DNA from: Flavobacterium inviolabile
GTDB taxonomy: Bacteria; Bacteroidota; Bacteroidia; Flavobacteriales; Flavobacteriaceae
Reading direction: 5' to 3'
Assembly: GCF_013389455.1 (NCBI RefSeq)
Contig: NZ_CP058278.1
Location: forward strand, 2,542,001-2,606,000
Length of the DNA stretch: 64,000 nt
How positions within the stretch are numbered: the first letter of the stretch is position 1; every line of letters starts with the position of its first letter. Of this stretch, positions 46,880-55,563 are shown one piece after another. Under the pieces are notes generated by a model, which was not told the origin of the DNA, made no database searches, and saw only the letters and a list, made by a program, of their open reading frames with translations. A program made the position numbers and the translations under genes.

Positions 46880-49567
46880 CTACAACCATTGTCCGAACTT
46901 TTTGAGAAACTGTGTCTTTACCAATTGGGTCAGCAGGCAATAGCCGGTTAGTATGCCTATCAGCCATGGAAAATAAGCAAGTGGTAAAGCCTGCAGGTTT
47001 ACCGTTTTGGCAAAAGGAGTAAACGGTATTGCCAGACCGACCAGCATTACGAAAGAAGTTAGGGCGACAACCGGAGCCGTTGCCCAGCTTTGTACAAACG
47101 GTATTTTTCGCGTGCGGATCATGTGTACGATTAATGTTTGCGATAACAATCCTTCTACAAACCAGCCGGTCTGGAACAGGCTCTGATGTTCGGGAGCATT
47201 CGCTTTGAATACAAAAAACAGTACGGCAAATGTGGCATAATCAAAGATGGAACTTATCGGACCGATACACAGCATAAAACGACTGATTCCGGCAGCATCC
47301 CATTTTTGCGGTTTTTCCAGGAAATCTTCGTCCATTCTGTCCCAGGGAATGGATATTTGTGAAATATCGTATAACAGGTTCTGGATCAGTAAATGGATGG
47401 GCAGCATGGGCAAAAACGGCAGCAGGATACTCGCACCGAGCATGCTGAACATGTTTCCGAAGTTACTGCTGGCAGTCATCTTGATGTATTTGATAATGTT
47501 CCCGAATGTCCGGCGGCCGTAAATAACCCCTTTTCGCAATACCATCAGGTCTTTTTCCAAAAGGATAATATCGGCACTTTCTTTAGCAATATCCACAGCG
47601 GTATCCACCGAAATCCCTACGTCGGCATTTCGCAGTGCCGGAGCATCGTTGATACCGTCGCCCATAAAGCCAACCGTATGCTGCTGTGCCTGGAACAGTT
47701 GCACGATACGGGATTTCTGAACCGGATTCAGCTTTGCAAAAACACTGGTTTCTTCCAGTTTTGAAGAAAGTTCATCATCGGTCATTTTCTCAATTTCATT
47801 TCCCAATAGAACGTGATGGAACGGAATGCCTACATCGCGGCAGATTTTCCGGGTCACGATATCGTTGTCACCGGTTAGTACTTTTACCTGTACGCCCAGT
47901 TTCTGTAAACTTTCAATGGCCGGTTTGGCAGAAGGTTTTGCCGGATCCAAAAAGCCTATAAAACCGGTTAAGACCATTTTGCTTTCATCGGCTACGCTGT
48001 AGTTAGCCGAACGGTTATCGTATTCTTTTATCGCCACCAGCAATACCCGTAAACCATCTTCGTTCAGCTTTCTTGAGGTATTTAAGACCGTTTCGCGCAT
48101 GCCGGCATCAATCGGAACAATGGCATCTTTTTCGATGTGTATGCGGGCATTTTCACCGGGATAAAAAGAATGGGAACACAAATCGAGCATTTCCTCAACG
48201 GCACCTTTACAGATCAGCAGGTGTTTGCCGTTTTTCTGTTCCAGGATAACACTCATGCGGCGGCGCTGAAAGTCAAAAGGAATTTCATCTACTTTTTTGT
48301 AATCTTCTTCCACTTTCAGGTAATCGTGCAGTTCCACATGTTCTAAAACGGCTACATCCAAAAGGTTTTTCAAGCCGGTCTGGTGGAAGCTGTTAAAGTA
48401 TGCCCATTTGAGGACCTCATCATCTTCATTGCCCAAAACGTTCAGATGCCGTTCTAAAATGATCTTATCCATAGTGAGCGTACCTGTTTTATCGGTACAC
48501 AGTATGTCCATTGCGCCAATGTTCTGTATGGCATTCAGGCGTTTTACGATTACTTTCCGCTTACTCATGTTTTTTGCCCCTTTGGCCAGGTTGGCGGTAA
48601 CGATCATTGGCAGCATTTCCGGGGTTAATCCCACTGCGATGGCAATAGCAAACAGCAGGGCATCAAACCAGTCGCCTTTGGTCAGTCCGTTAACGATAAA
48701 AACCAGAGGTACCATAACCAGCATATAGCGAATTAGCAGCCAGCTGACTTTATTGACGCCTTTATCAAAACTGGTTTCCGAACGTTTGCCGCTAATGGCT
48801 TTGCCAATTGCCCCCAGATAGGTCAGGTTTCCCGTGGCAACCACAATAGCCGTTGCGGTTCCGCTTACCACATTGGTTCCCATAAAGCAGATGTTTTCCA
48901 GTTCCAAAGGTGGTTTTGCCGTTGGATTCGTTACCGGAGCTTCTCTTTTTTCCAAAGGCAGGGATTCTCCGGTGAGTATTGCCTGGCTCACAAACAAATC
49001 TTTGGATTGTATTATCCGGATATCGGCAGGGATCATGTCGCCGGCACTCAAATAGAGAATATCACCCGGTACCAGATCTTTAAACGAAATTTCCTGTTTG
49101 CCGATGGTTTTACGCAATACGGTTGCTGTTGTGGTGACCATGTTTTTTAAGGCTTCGGCAGCCTGGTTGCTGCTGTATTCCTGCCAGAACCGCAGCAGGG
49201 AACTGAGAATGATCATTACACTCACAACGATTACCGTTTTATAGTCCTGTTCGCCCGGTGCGGCTAAAATAATATCCATTACGGCAGAGATAACCACCAG
49301 AGCGATTAATACGGCTATAAACGGGTTTACAAAAGCCATGAACAGCTGTTTGTACCAGGAAGGCGCTTTTTCGTGCTGGATTTCGTTAGGACCGAATTTT
49401 TTTAATTTTTCTTCCGCCGTTTGCTGGCTCAATCCGGCTTCGTTGGTTTCCAGTAAGGCATATATAAGATTACCGTCGGCTTTTGCAATAGCATTAAGCC
49501 GGGTAGCGGCACTTTCTTCAAAGTTTGAAAAAGCTTTGTTCCCGTTTTTTATTTTTGTTGTCAACAT
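46880..49567 (-). CDS. mgtA: Magnesium-translocating P-type ATPase
   Basis: An 895-residue inner-membrane pump of the P3B class, driving Mg2+ uptake with ATP. It has the cation ATPase N-terminal domain (about 30-110), the actuator domain with LTGESLPLEK (about 195-205), the phosphorylation site ILCTDKTGTLT (Asp near 355), the nucleotide domain and the hinge MGDGINDAPALRNADVGISVD (near 635-655; given as MGDGINDAPAL). The C-terminal membrane part includes NLLYDISQISIPWDRMDEDF, typical of MgtA/MgtB. It follows the mgtC-type gene by 19 bases in the same direction, so the two form a Mg2+ homeostasis operon. Confidence 0.95.
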   Translation of the reverse strand: MLTTKIKNGNKAFSNFEESAATRLNAIAKADGNLIYALLETNEAGLSQQTAEEKLKKFGPNEIQHEKAPSWYKQLFMAFVNPFIAVLIALVVISAVMDIILAAPGEQDYKTVIVVSVMIILSSLLRFWQEYSSNQAAEALKNMVTTTATVLRKTIGKQEISFKDLVPGDILYLSAGDMIPADIRIIQSKDLFVSQAILTGESLPLEKREAPVTNPTAKPPLELENICFMGTNVVSGTATAIVVATGNLTYLGAIGKAISGKRSETSFDKGVNKVSWLLIRYMLVMVPLVFIVNGLTKGDWFDALLFAIAIAVGLTPEMLPMIVTANLAKGAKNMSKRKVIVKRLNAIQNIGAMDILCTDKTGTLTMDKIILERHLNVLGNEDDEVLKWAYFNSFHQTGLKNLLDVAVLEHVELHDYLKVEEDYKKVDEIPFDFQRRRMSVILEQKNGKHLLICKGAVEEMLDLCSHSFYPGENARIHIEKDAIVPIDAGMRETVLNTSRKLNEDGLRVLLVAIKEYDNRSANYSVADESKMVLTGFIGFLDPAKPSAKPAIESLQKLGVQVKVLTGDNDIVTRKICRDVGIPFHHVLLGNEIEKMTDDELSSKLEETSVFAKLNPVQKSRIVQLFQAQQHTVGFMGDGINDAPALRNADVGISVDTAVDIAKESADIILLEKDLMVLRKGVIYGRRTFGNIIKYIKMTASSNFGNMFSMLGASILLPFLPMLPIHLLIQNLLYDISQISIPWDRMDEDFLEKPQKWDAAGISRFMLCIGPISSIFDYATFAVLFFVFKANAPEHQSLFQTGWFVEGLLSQTLIVHMIRTRKIPFVQSWATAPVVALTSFVMLVGLAIPFTPFAKTVNLQALPLAYFPWLIGILTGYCLLTQLVKTQFLKKFGQWL

Positions 49568-49586
49568 TTTGATAAGGTTTTGCTTT

Positions 49587-50303
49587 TTATATTTCAGCTT
49601 GTTGTCCTGTAAATTCCCAGCTCACTTTGGTTACTTCCTGTTCAATGGTGAGCCGACTTACTATCTGTTCCATGATATAATCCTGTATGCCGGCTGCCGT
49701 GATTTCTGCAACGATTAAAGTTGAGGTCTGATTTTCATTATCGCTGCTGGCAAGGGAGCGGAGCACTATTTTTTCATTGTTCCCCAATTGCTGTATTAAC
49801 AATACCCGGATGTGGTTTTCCACATTGTTTTTACAGTTAATGATAATTTTATAGTCGGCAGGCAGGGAGGTATTTTTAGGAATAAATGTCAATACACTAA
49901 GCTTTGTGCCTACAGTACGCAATAACAAATGGGTAATGATTACGGTAACTGTGGTGAGTATTGCCTGGGGGAATAACCCTATTCCGACCAAAGCGCCTAC
50001 AGCAGCAGCACACCACAAAGTAGCGGCTGTATTTAAACCCTGTACGTTCAAGCCGTCCTTCATGATCACGCCGGCACCCAGAAAACCGATTCCGGATACG
50101 ATCTGTGCGGCTACTCTGCTGGGATCGCCGGAATGGCCGGTAATCGAAACCGACAGCAGTATAAAGGCGGCTGCTCCAATGGATACGAGGGTATTGGTGC
50201 GCAATCCGGCACTTTTTTGCCGCCATTGCCGCTCAATGCCTATAGCGGCTCCTAAAACGAAGGCGAGTGTTAACCGCACTGCAAATTCAGTTACCGAAAG
50301 CAT
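49587..50303 (-). CDS. MgtC/SapB family membrane protein
   Basis: A 238-residue protein. Residues 1-135 hold four or five hydrophobic helices with LGAAIGIERQWRQKSAGLRTN and GIGFLGAGVIMKDGLNVQGL, the signature of MgtC. A cytoplasmic ACT-like C-terminal domain (about 145-238) follows. In pathogens MgtC inhibits the F-ATPase and supports growth at low Mg2+. Located before mgtA in one operon, as in Salmonella (mgtCB). Its start codon overlaps the end of a small upstream ORF. Confidence 0.93.
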   Translation of the reverse strand: MLSVTEFAVRLTLAFVLGAAIGIERQWRQKSAGLRTNTLVSIGAAAFILLSVSITGHSGDPSRVAAQIVSGIGFLGAGVIMKDGLNVQGLNTAATLWCAAAVGALVGIGLFPQAILTTVTVIITHLLLRTVGTKLSVLTFIPKNTSLPADYKIIINCKNNVENHIRVLLIQQLGNNEKIVLRSLASSDNENQTSTLIVAEITAAGIQDYIMEQIVSRLTIEQEVTKVSWEFTGQQAEI

Positions 50304-50508
50304 AGGCAGCAGGATTAGACGGTTGATACTGTTGCGGTTTCGGAATCGTACCGGACTTTATGGTCTGTTCTTCGGAACCAATAGCGATAAAGGGCATAGT
50401 CCCGATACCGAGGTGAATATCGTAATATTCGGATGTGACAGGAGTTTTCTTGTTGTTGTAAAACGTCTTGTTTTTTATACGCTTTACGAATAAAAATATA
50501 AATTTCAT
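50287..50508 (-). CDS. Small proline-containing ORF in the mgtC leader
   Basis: A 73-residue frame from the ATG at 50508 ends at 50287 and overlaps the mgtC start (50303) by 17 bases in another frame. It begins with a short hydrophobic stretch (MKFIFLFVKRIKNKTFY) and ends Pro-rich (TIPKPQQYQPSNPAAYAFGN). No family is recognised. In Salmonella, mgtC and mgtA leaders hold small Pro-rich ORFs (MgtP, MgtL) that sense Mg2+ and Pro-charged tRNA through ribosome stalling. This could be an analogous leader peptide, or a real small protein. Confidence 0.45.
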   Translation of the reverse strand: MKFIFLFVKRIKNKTFYNNKKTPVTSEYYDIHLGIGTMPFIAIGSEEQTIKSGTIPKPQQYQPSNPAAYAFGN

Positions 50509-50617
50509 GACTGATAAAGATTTTGTTCCCTGAAGAACAATACCGGTCATGTTCTTTACAGCGAAACGTTAGTACTTAAATTGGGATAATCGTCCATAAT
50601 TTGTTTTATTAACTATG

Positions 50618-50650
50618 CAAAAGTAAAACAGCCCATTGGATTGGGCTGTT
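50618..50650 (-). terminator. Terminator after the beta-barrel receptor gene, overlapping the mgtC promoter element
   Basis: AACAGCCCA (50627-50635) pairs with TGGGCTGTT (50642-50650); on the minus strand it runs into TTTTACTTTTG. The last eight bases are also an exact -7 element (TACTTTTG, 50618-50625) for the leader of the mgtC operon, giving a leader of about 310 bases. Confidence 0.7.
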
Positions 50651-50699
50651 AGAGATGTTTTAGAAAAATATTAGAAAATCATTAGAGCGGGGAGAAGGT

Positions 50700-53084
50700 T
50701 TAGTTTTCGGTTCTTTTTTTCTCTTCTTCGTTCCCGAAATTTCGCTGGTCTACTTTCACTTTATTGTTTCCGAAGTTATACGTCAGTGATACTCTTACAA
50801 ACCGGCTGCTGTTGTTTTCGTTATAAACTTGTTTGATGCCATTTACAACTGAAGTATAATCTTTTAAATAGGTTGTATTAAAGATATCATTGAAGAGTAC
50901 GGCAACCTGCATATTATCGTTTAGGAAGCTTCTTTTTACCGCCAGGTTTAACCCGGAAACGGTTCCGTATTCATACAATCCTCTTTTGTAAGGAGAGCAA
51001 TACAGATAGTCCAGCTGTAATTTGGTTTGCTTGTTCAGGGAGAAAGTATTGTTTGTGGCCAGATACACCTGCATTTTATTCATAGGAACCGCCTGGATGT
51101 TTGTTGCAAATACTGTTTTGGAACCCAATAGATAGATTAAGTTCTGACTTTGCCACCACGGTGCGATCGTTGCCGTGTAGTTTTCCCCGATACCGTAATA
51201 GTATTCTTTAAAGTAGTTTTCCCGACTGATGATCTGAGTGTTTGTTGCTGCATTGGAACTGAACACCACGCCATAACCATTGGTAATCACATTAAAGAAG
51301 GCATTGGTACGCAATTTTCCTTTGTAGGTATAGGTAAGATCGAAGTTATCATTGTAGGAAGGCTGTAAAAAAGGATTTCCTTCGGAATAGCTGTTGCTGT
51401 TCAGGTAAGCACGGAACGGGTTCAAATCGCGGAAACCAGGTCTGTTAATACGTTTTCCGTAGTTAAAAAGAAAACTATGATTGTCATTTTCGGTATAAGA
51501 AAGATAAACGGTCGGGAACAATTTGAAATAGTTGTTGGTATTGTTTTGGTTTAACGTTTGGGAATATCCTTCCGTTTGGGTGTTTTCAAGACGTAATCCT
51601 AATTGTACATTGAATTTGTCGTTTATTTTTTTAGTTCCGTTAATATAAACGGCCTGATTGCGTTCGCGGTATTCAAAGGTATTCGAACGGTTCGGATCCA
51701 GTTCCGGGCTACCGCTGATAGTGTTATAGTATTGAATAGCACCTTTACTGTTGCTGAAACTTACCTTGGCACCATAAGAAAGGCTGGCAAAAGCCAAAGG
51801 ATGTTCCATATCGGCTTTTATAGTAAAGTTATTGATGTTCTGGCTGGAAATATTCCTGGCGGCCTGGTTAACGTTCAGGAAGGCGGCATCCGGTGAAAAG
51901 GTTTCGGCAGTAAAACGGTTGTCAATTTTAGCATCAAAAGTGAAATAATCCACATCTACGGCAATGTTTCTACCCAGCGTATCCAATTTTGAGATGATGT
52001 GGGCATTGTATGTCTGGCTGTTTGAATGCTGGTTGTTGCGGCCGTTATTGATTAATAAAGAATCCAGTGTTTTTCCGGTATTAAAGATATTGATCACAGC
52101 TTTATCCTTGCTGTCCGGGCTATTGAAATTCCCCAGGTACTGAGCGCCTATGCTGGTACGGTCGGATAGAGCATAATCGGCAGTGATGCGTCCGGAAGCA
52201 TGATCCGTTTTTTGTTTGCCTTTGTATTTTAATTCCCATAATCCACCGGGATAGTAAGTGTCCAAATCCTGTCTGGACTGGGTATTTCCTGATTTTCCGG
52301 TACCGCTTACAGTGAATTTTAATTTGTCTTTGTTGTACAGGAAATTATTGCGCAGCGTAGTGGAGCCGTAAGTATTCTGGTCATAGGTAAGCGTAGTGCT
52401 GTTTTTCCAGGAATCTGAGGCACCTTTTTTAAGGATGATGTTAATCAGGCCGCCATCGCCTGCAGCTTCATATTTAGCCGGCGGATTGGTAATGATTTCG
52501 ATATTCTTAATGTCGCTGGCCGATATTGATTTCAGGAAGCTGATTAGCTCCTCTCCGGACAGAGCTACAATTCTTCCGTCGATCATCACACGGGAAGCAC
52601 CTTTGCCCAGCATACTGATGGCATTGTTTTGCACCACAAGACCCGGAGCGGTACTCATGGCATTAATGGCATCACCACCAGCGGCGGCGGCATTGTTATC
52701 TACAGTATATACCAGGCGGTCAATTTTTTGTTCCACCATTTTCTTGTTGGTTTTAATCACGACCTGTTGCAGGGTATTGGCACTTTCGCTAACAACGATA
52801 GTACCCAAATCGACAGGGGTATCCATCGTGATCTCTTTCTGCCAGTCGTTATAGCCTAAAAAGCTAATTTTAAGGTTGTAGGTGCCTTTATTCAGTTCCA
52901 TTTCAAACGAGCCGTCTTCCAGGGTGGTCATACCGGTAATTATTTTTCCTTCGGGACTGGTGATAACAACATTTGCCCATGCTAACGGTGCTGCGGCATC
53001 GGTTACTTTTCCTTTTAACTGTAATGATTGTGCCATACAACATAATGGAAATAGTAATAACAGAAACAGGTTTACTTTTTTCAT
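50700..53084 (-). CDS. TonB-dependent receptor, outer-membrane beta-barrel family
   Basis: A 794-residue outer-membrane protein from the ATG at 53084 (MKKVNLFLLLLFPLCCMAQ signal). A carboxypeptidase-regulatory-like domain (about 20-105) comes first, then a plug-like part with AINAMSTAPGLVVQNNAISM and RVMIDGRIVALSGEELISFL (about 150-195), and a barrel of the OMP_b-brl_3 type ending with a charged tail, KKRTEN, not the usual aromatic residue. An upstream in-frame ATG at 53123 adds only 13 residues and is less likely. It follows an AraC-type regulator gene after 150 bases containing repeated operator-like/hairpin elements. Ligand unknown. Confidence 0.9.
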   Translation of the reverse strand: MKKVNLFLLLLFPLCCMAQSLQLKGKVTDAAAPLAWANVVITSPEGKIITGMTTLEDGSFEMELNKGTYNLKISFLGYNDWQKEITMDTPVDLGTIVVSESANTLQQVVIKTNKKMVEQKIDRLVYTVDNNAAAAGGDAINAMSTAPGLVVQNNAISMLGKGASRVMIDGRIVALSGEELISFLKSISASDIKNIEIITNPPAKYEAAGDGGLINIILKKGASDSWKNSTTLTYDQNTYGSTTLRNNFLYNKDKLKFTVSGTGKSGNTQSRQDLDTYYPGGLWELKYKGKQKTDHASGRITADYALSDRTSIGAQYLGNFNSPDSKDKAVINIFNTGKTLDSLLINNGRNNQHSNSQTYNAHIISKLDTLGRNIAVDVDYFTFDAKIDNRFTAETFSPDAAFLNVNQAARNISSQNINNFTIKADMEHPLAFASLSYGAKVSFSNSKGAIQYYNTISGSPELDPNRSNTFEYRERNQAVYINGTKKINDKFNVQLGLRLENTQTEGYSQTLNQNNTNNYFKLFPTVYLSYTENDNHSFLFNYGKRINRPGFRDLNPFRAYLNSNSYSEGNPFLQPSYNDNFDLTYTYKGKLRTNAFFNVITNGYGVVFSSNAATNTQIISRENYFKEYYYGIGENYTATIAPWWQSQNLIYLLGSKTVFATNIQAVPMNKMQVYLATNNTFSLNKQTKLQLDYLYCSPYKRGLYEYGTVSGLNLAVKRSFLNDNMQVAVLFNDIFNTTYLKDYTSVVNGIKQVYNENNSSRFVRVSLTYNFGNNKVKVDQRNFGNEEEKKRTEN

Positions 53085-53153
53085 GATCTCAATTTTTGCG
53101 TTGGTTTTAATTATTTGAAGCAAAATTGCGGTAGCGAAAGTTCCTGTGCGACC

Positions 53154-53201
53154 GATAAAAAAAGTCGAACCATTTTTTGAAGATAAAATTGGTTCGACTT
53201 T
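53154..53201 (-). terminator. Terminator after the AraC-type regulator gene
   Basis: On the minus strand AAAGTCGAACCA (53190-53201) and its complement TGGTTCGACTTT (53161-53172) form a 12-bp stem, followed by seven T residues. Confidence 0.8.
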
Positions 53202-53212
53202 CTTAAATGAGG

Positions 53213-53226
53213 CGTTCGACTTTTTT
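53213..53226 (-). repeat. Extra copy of the AAAGTCGAAC arm
   Basis: A third copy (AAAAAAAGTCGAACG on the minus strand) lies 22 bases upstream of the terminator arm and could pair with the same 3' arm, giving an alternative hairpin, or serve as a direct-repeat protein binding site. Confidence 0.5.
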
Positions 53227-53234
53227 TAAAGCCT

Positions 53235-54386
53235 TTAAGATGAGGTGTTTCGGTATTGTGTAGGCGTTAGATTTGTATATTTTTTAAAAGAGGTATTAAA
53301 AGAAGATTTGGAGTTAAAACCCACTTCATATAAAATTTCCAGTACCGTTACATCGCTTTTTTCGGGATTTCTTAAAAGGTGCATAGCTTTCTGAATGCGG
53401 TATTCGTTTACAAAATCAAAGAAATGCTGATCCATGTGGTGGTTGATCAAAACGGATAGCTCTTTTACCGGCAGCTCAATCTGATCGGCCAGTTGCTGTA
53501 TTGTCAGCGACGGATCCAGATAAGGCTCCTGAGCGATCATATAGCTTTTAAGCTGATTAATTTTTGCCGTGATGGGAGTGTCCTGTTCCGCTACGGTTTC
53601 CGGATGCGGATTGGCCTCTTCCGTATGAACGATGTCTTTTACCAGTTGTAATTTTGAATCAACGCTTCTGAATAGTTCCGGATAGTATAGGGCTTTGAGA
53701 ACAAACCAGCATAATACAGATAAGGCAATCAGGCCGACAATTATGTTCAGCCAGATAAAAATACCGTCATGATCGGTATAAATAACGGTGTTCTTTACAA
53801 GTACGATAGTATGTGCAACGGTAGAGATAACGGTAATCTGGAACAGCCATTTGTATGTGGCACTCGTTGGATCGGTATAGTTTTCCCGGTAAATTTCCCT
53901 GAATTTTTTCAGAAGCAGGAAAACGGCAATAATATAAAAGGCAAATTGCAGCTCTGTAACCACGCGGATAAAGATCATTTCGGGAGATTTGGTCAGGTGG
54001 CTGAACAGTTGTTCTTTACCGGCAGTATCGGCAAAATACAGGCGTGGTGCCATAACGATATTCCCGATGAGGTAAGGAACGGCATGCAGCAAATGCTTGG
54101 GCTGTATGCGAAAATCGGAATAACAGACCGATAGCATGTACAGGTAAAAAAACGGCATGATTAACAGCGACATCAGGATCCGGAACATTTCCAGATTGAG
54201 AAGACTGCCGGTATAGCTGAACATAAAAAAACCGCTGATATCAACAGCACTCAGAATAATAAAGCAGGCAAACAGCCGGTTGCTCAATTTGTTCCGGGTT
54301 TGTACCGTTATCAGGAAGAGCGCTAAAAGAAAGGAAACAAAAACGGTGATTTTTGCAATCTGCGTAATTAAACTGATTTTATCCAT
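53235..54386 (-). CDS. Membrane AraC-family transcriptional regulator
   Basis: A 383-residue protein with about seven N-terminal membrane helices (residues 8-230) and a C-terminal AraC-type double helix-turn-helix (about 275-380; LTIQQLADQIELPVKELSVL and GFNSKSSFNTSFKKYTNLTP). Such proteins are one-component membrane sensors frequent in Bacteroidota. The start codon directly abuts the stop of the DUF4919 gene, and a TonB receptor lies downstream after a terminator. It may respond to an envelope signal and act on that receptor (inference). Confidence 0.9.
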   Translation of the reverse strand: MDKISLITQIAKITVFVSFLLALFLITVQTRNKLSNRLFACFIILSAVDISGFFMFSYTGSLLNLEMFRILMSLLIMPFFYLYMLSVCYSDFRIQPKHLLHAVPYLIGNIVMAPRLYFADTAGKEQLFSHLTKSPEMIFIRVVTELQFAFYIIAVFLLLKKFREIYRENYTDPTSATYKWLFQITVISTVAHTIVLVKNTVIYTDHDGIFIWLNIIVGLIALSVLCWFVLKALYYPELFRSVDSKLQLVKDIVHTEEANPHPETVAEQDTPITAKINQLKSYMIAQEPYLDPSLTIQQLADQIELPVKELSVLINHHMDQHFFDFVNEYRIQKAMHLLRNPEKSDVTVLEILYEVGFNSKSSFNTSFKKYTNLTPTQYRNTSS

Positions 54387-55091
54387 CTAACGATCTTTAT
54401 TGTTTTTAGAAGTCAGTATCCCAAGGTTTTTCTCCTGCATTTTTTCAATATTAAAATACAGACCTTTTATTTTAAATGTTTCGGTAGCGGCAATTTTAAT
54501 AAAGTCACAATTGCCAACAAGTGATTGTCCGGTGTTGTTTAATTCCAGCATGTTGAGCAATACATATTCATGTCCCACAACAATAACGTGGAAACCGGTT
54601 TCACAGGTTACCCCGTCACCGGAATGCATGATCGTATTTAAAATACCATGGAAAATAGCGGATACTTTTTTGGATTGTTCTTCATCGCCTTTTAAATGAT
54701 AGAGGTAAGCCAGGATGTTCATCATTCTGATATCGAACGGGAATTCCTGAATAGCGCTTTTGGTCAGTTCGATAATTTTGTCGTAGTCTTTCGGATCGAG
54801 TACCTCGCGGTTTAAATAAAGGGCTAGATCGTCTTCTTTAGAAAAGTTCCTGTAAGGGTCATAGTCTTTATCAAAAATATAACCATAGTACAGGTATTGG
54901 AAATCTGCTGCTGTCAGCGATGCATCATAACGGCTTAACCGTTCCTTTAATAACGGATAATAATAAACCGATTTTTTATTTTGTACTTCTTTCTGTATCT
55001 GTTTATAGTCCGGAACTTTAAACTCAAAATCCTGAGCAAAAGCAGCGGTTACGAACAATACGAACAGCGTGACTAAAAGGCCTCTTTTCAT
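54387..55091 (-). CDS. DUF4919 family secreted protein
   Basis: A 234-residue protein with a signal peptide (cleavage near AAFA-QDF, residue 20). The mature part is largely helical, with NILAYLYHLKGDEEQSKKV typical of a TPR-like hairpin, then a GDGVTCETGFHVIVVGHEYVLL segment. The pattern resembles DUF4919, whose function is unknown. First gene of the unit with the AraC-type regulator. Just upstream of its ATG, AATAGTAT (55114-55121) and ATACTATT (55131-55138) form an inverted repeat. Confidence 0.75.
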   Translation of the reverse strand: MKRGLLVTLFVLFVTAAFAQDFEFKVPDYKQIQKEVQNKKSVYYYPLLKERLSRYDASLTAADFQYLYYGYIFDKDYDPYRNFSKEDDLALYLNREVLDPKDYDKIIELTKSAIQEFPFDIRMMNILAYLYHLKGDEEQSKKVSAIFHGILNTIMHSGDGVTCETGFHVIVVGHEYVLLNMLELNNTGQSLVGNCDFIKIAATETFKIKGLYFNIEKMQEKNLGILTSKNNKDR

Positions 55092-55563
55092 TAGAAATTA
55101 ATTAAGGACTAAAAATAGTATTATGTTTTTATACTATTCAGGAATCATTGCAAATATTTTTGAAATTTCCCGGATTGCAATACTGCGATAGCCGGAGTAC
55201 CCGGATTGCCGGGGTTTGCTATAGTTCCGGAAGATATTGTTATTTTTTAAGTGCTGAATAAAAAGTTCAGCTACTAAAAATAACTGATTTTAAGGGTGTT
55301 GTTATCATGTTGTTAATTTAATTTTTAATTTTCTGAGTAAAAATTAAATTATTGTGTAAAAATATATAAAATACACGCTTTTTTAGTAACTTGTGAAAGC
55401 GATCCCAAATCTAAATTACCTATGACTACAGTTGCTTTTTTCAGGTTATACAAAAATGTAACATTTTCATATTCAATAGTGAAAAGTTTAAAGAGACTAC
55501 CGTTTCAGCGATATTTAGATTGCTTTAGTAGTATTATTTATCCACCGGTTTTACTAGAAAAAT
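55092..55563 (+). promoter_or_regulatory. Regulatory gap upstream of the FIST-kinase operon
   Basis: This 472-base AT-rich gap holds no convincing gene. It contains an inverted repeat at 55114-55138, two copies of CCCGGATTGC about 31 bases apart near 55169 and 55200, and a 14-bp AT-only inverted repeat (arms 55314-55327 and 55338-55351). A 55-residue frame at 55422-55589 overlaps the FIST start and is considered spurious. No exact promoter match was found. Confidence 0.4.

Noticed and set aside
47393..47764. 123-residue plus-strand frame inside mgtA
   Set aside because: Complementary to the highly conserved P-type ATPase coding sequence; no motif of its own.
49906..50493. 195-residue plus-strand frame opposite mgtC
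   Set aside because: It is antisense to the conserved MgtC coding region and has an amino-acid make-up typical of a shadow frame.
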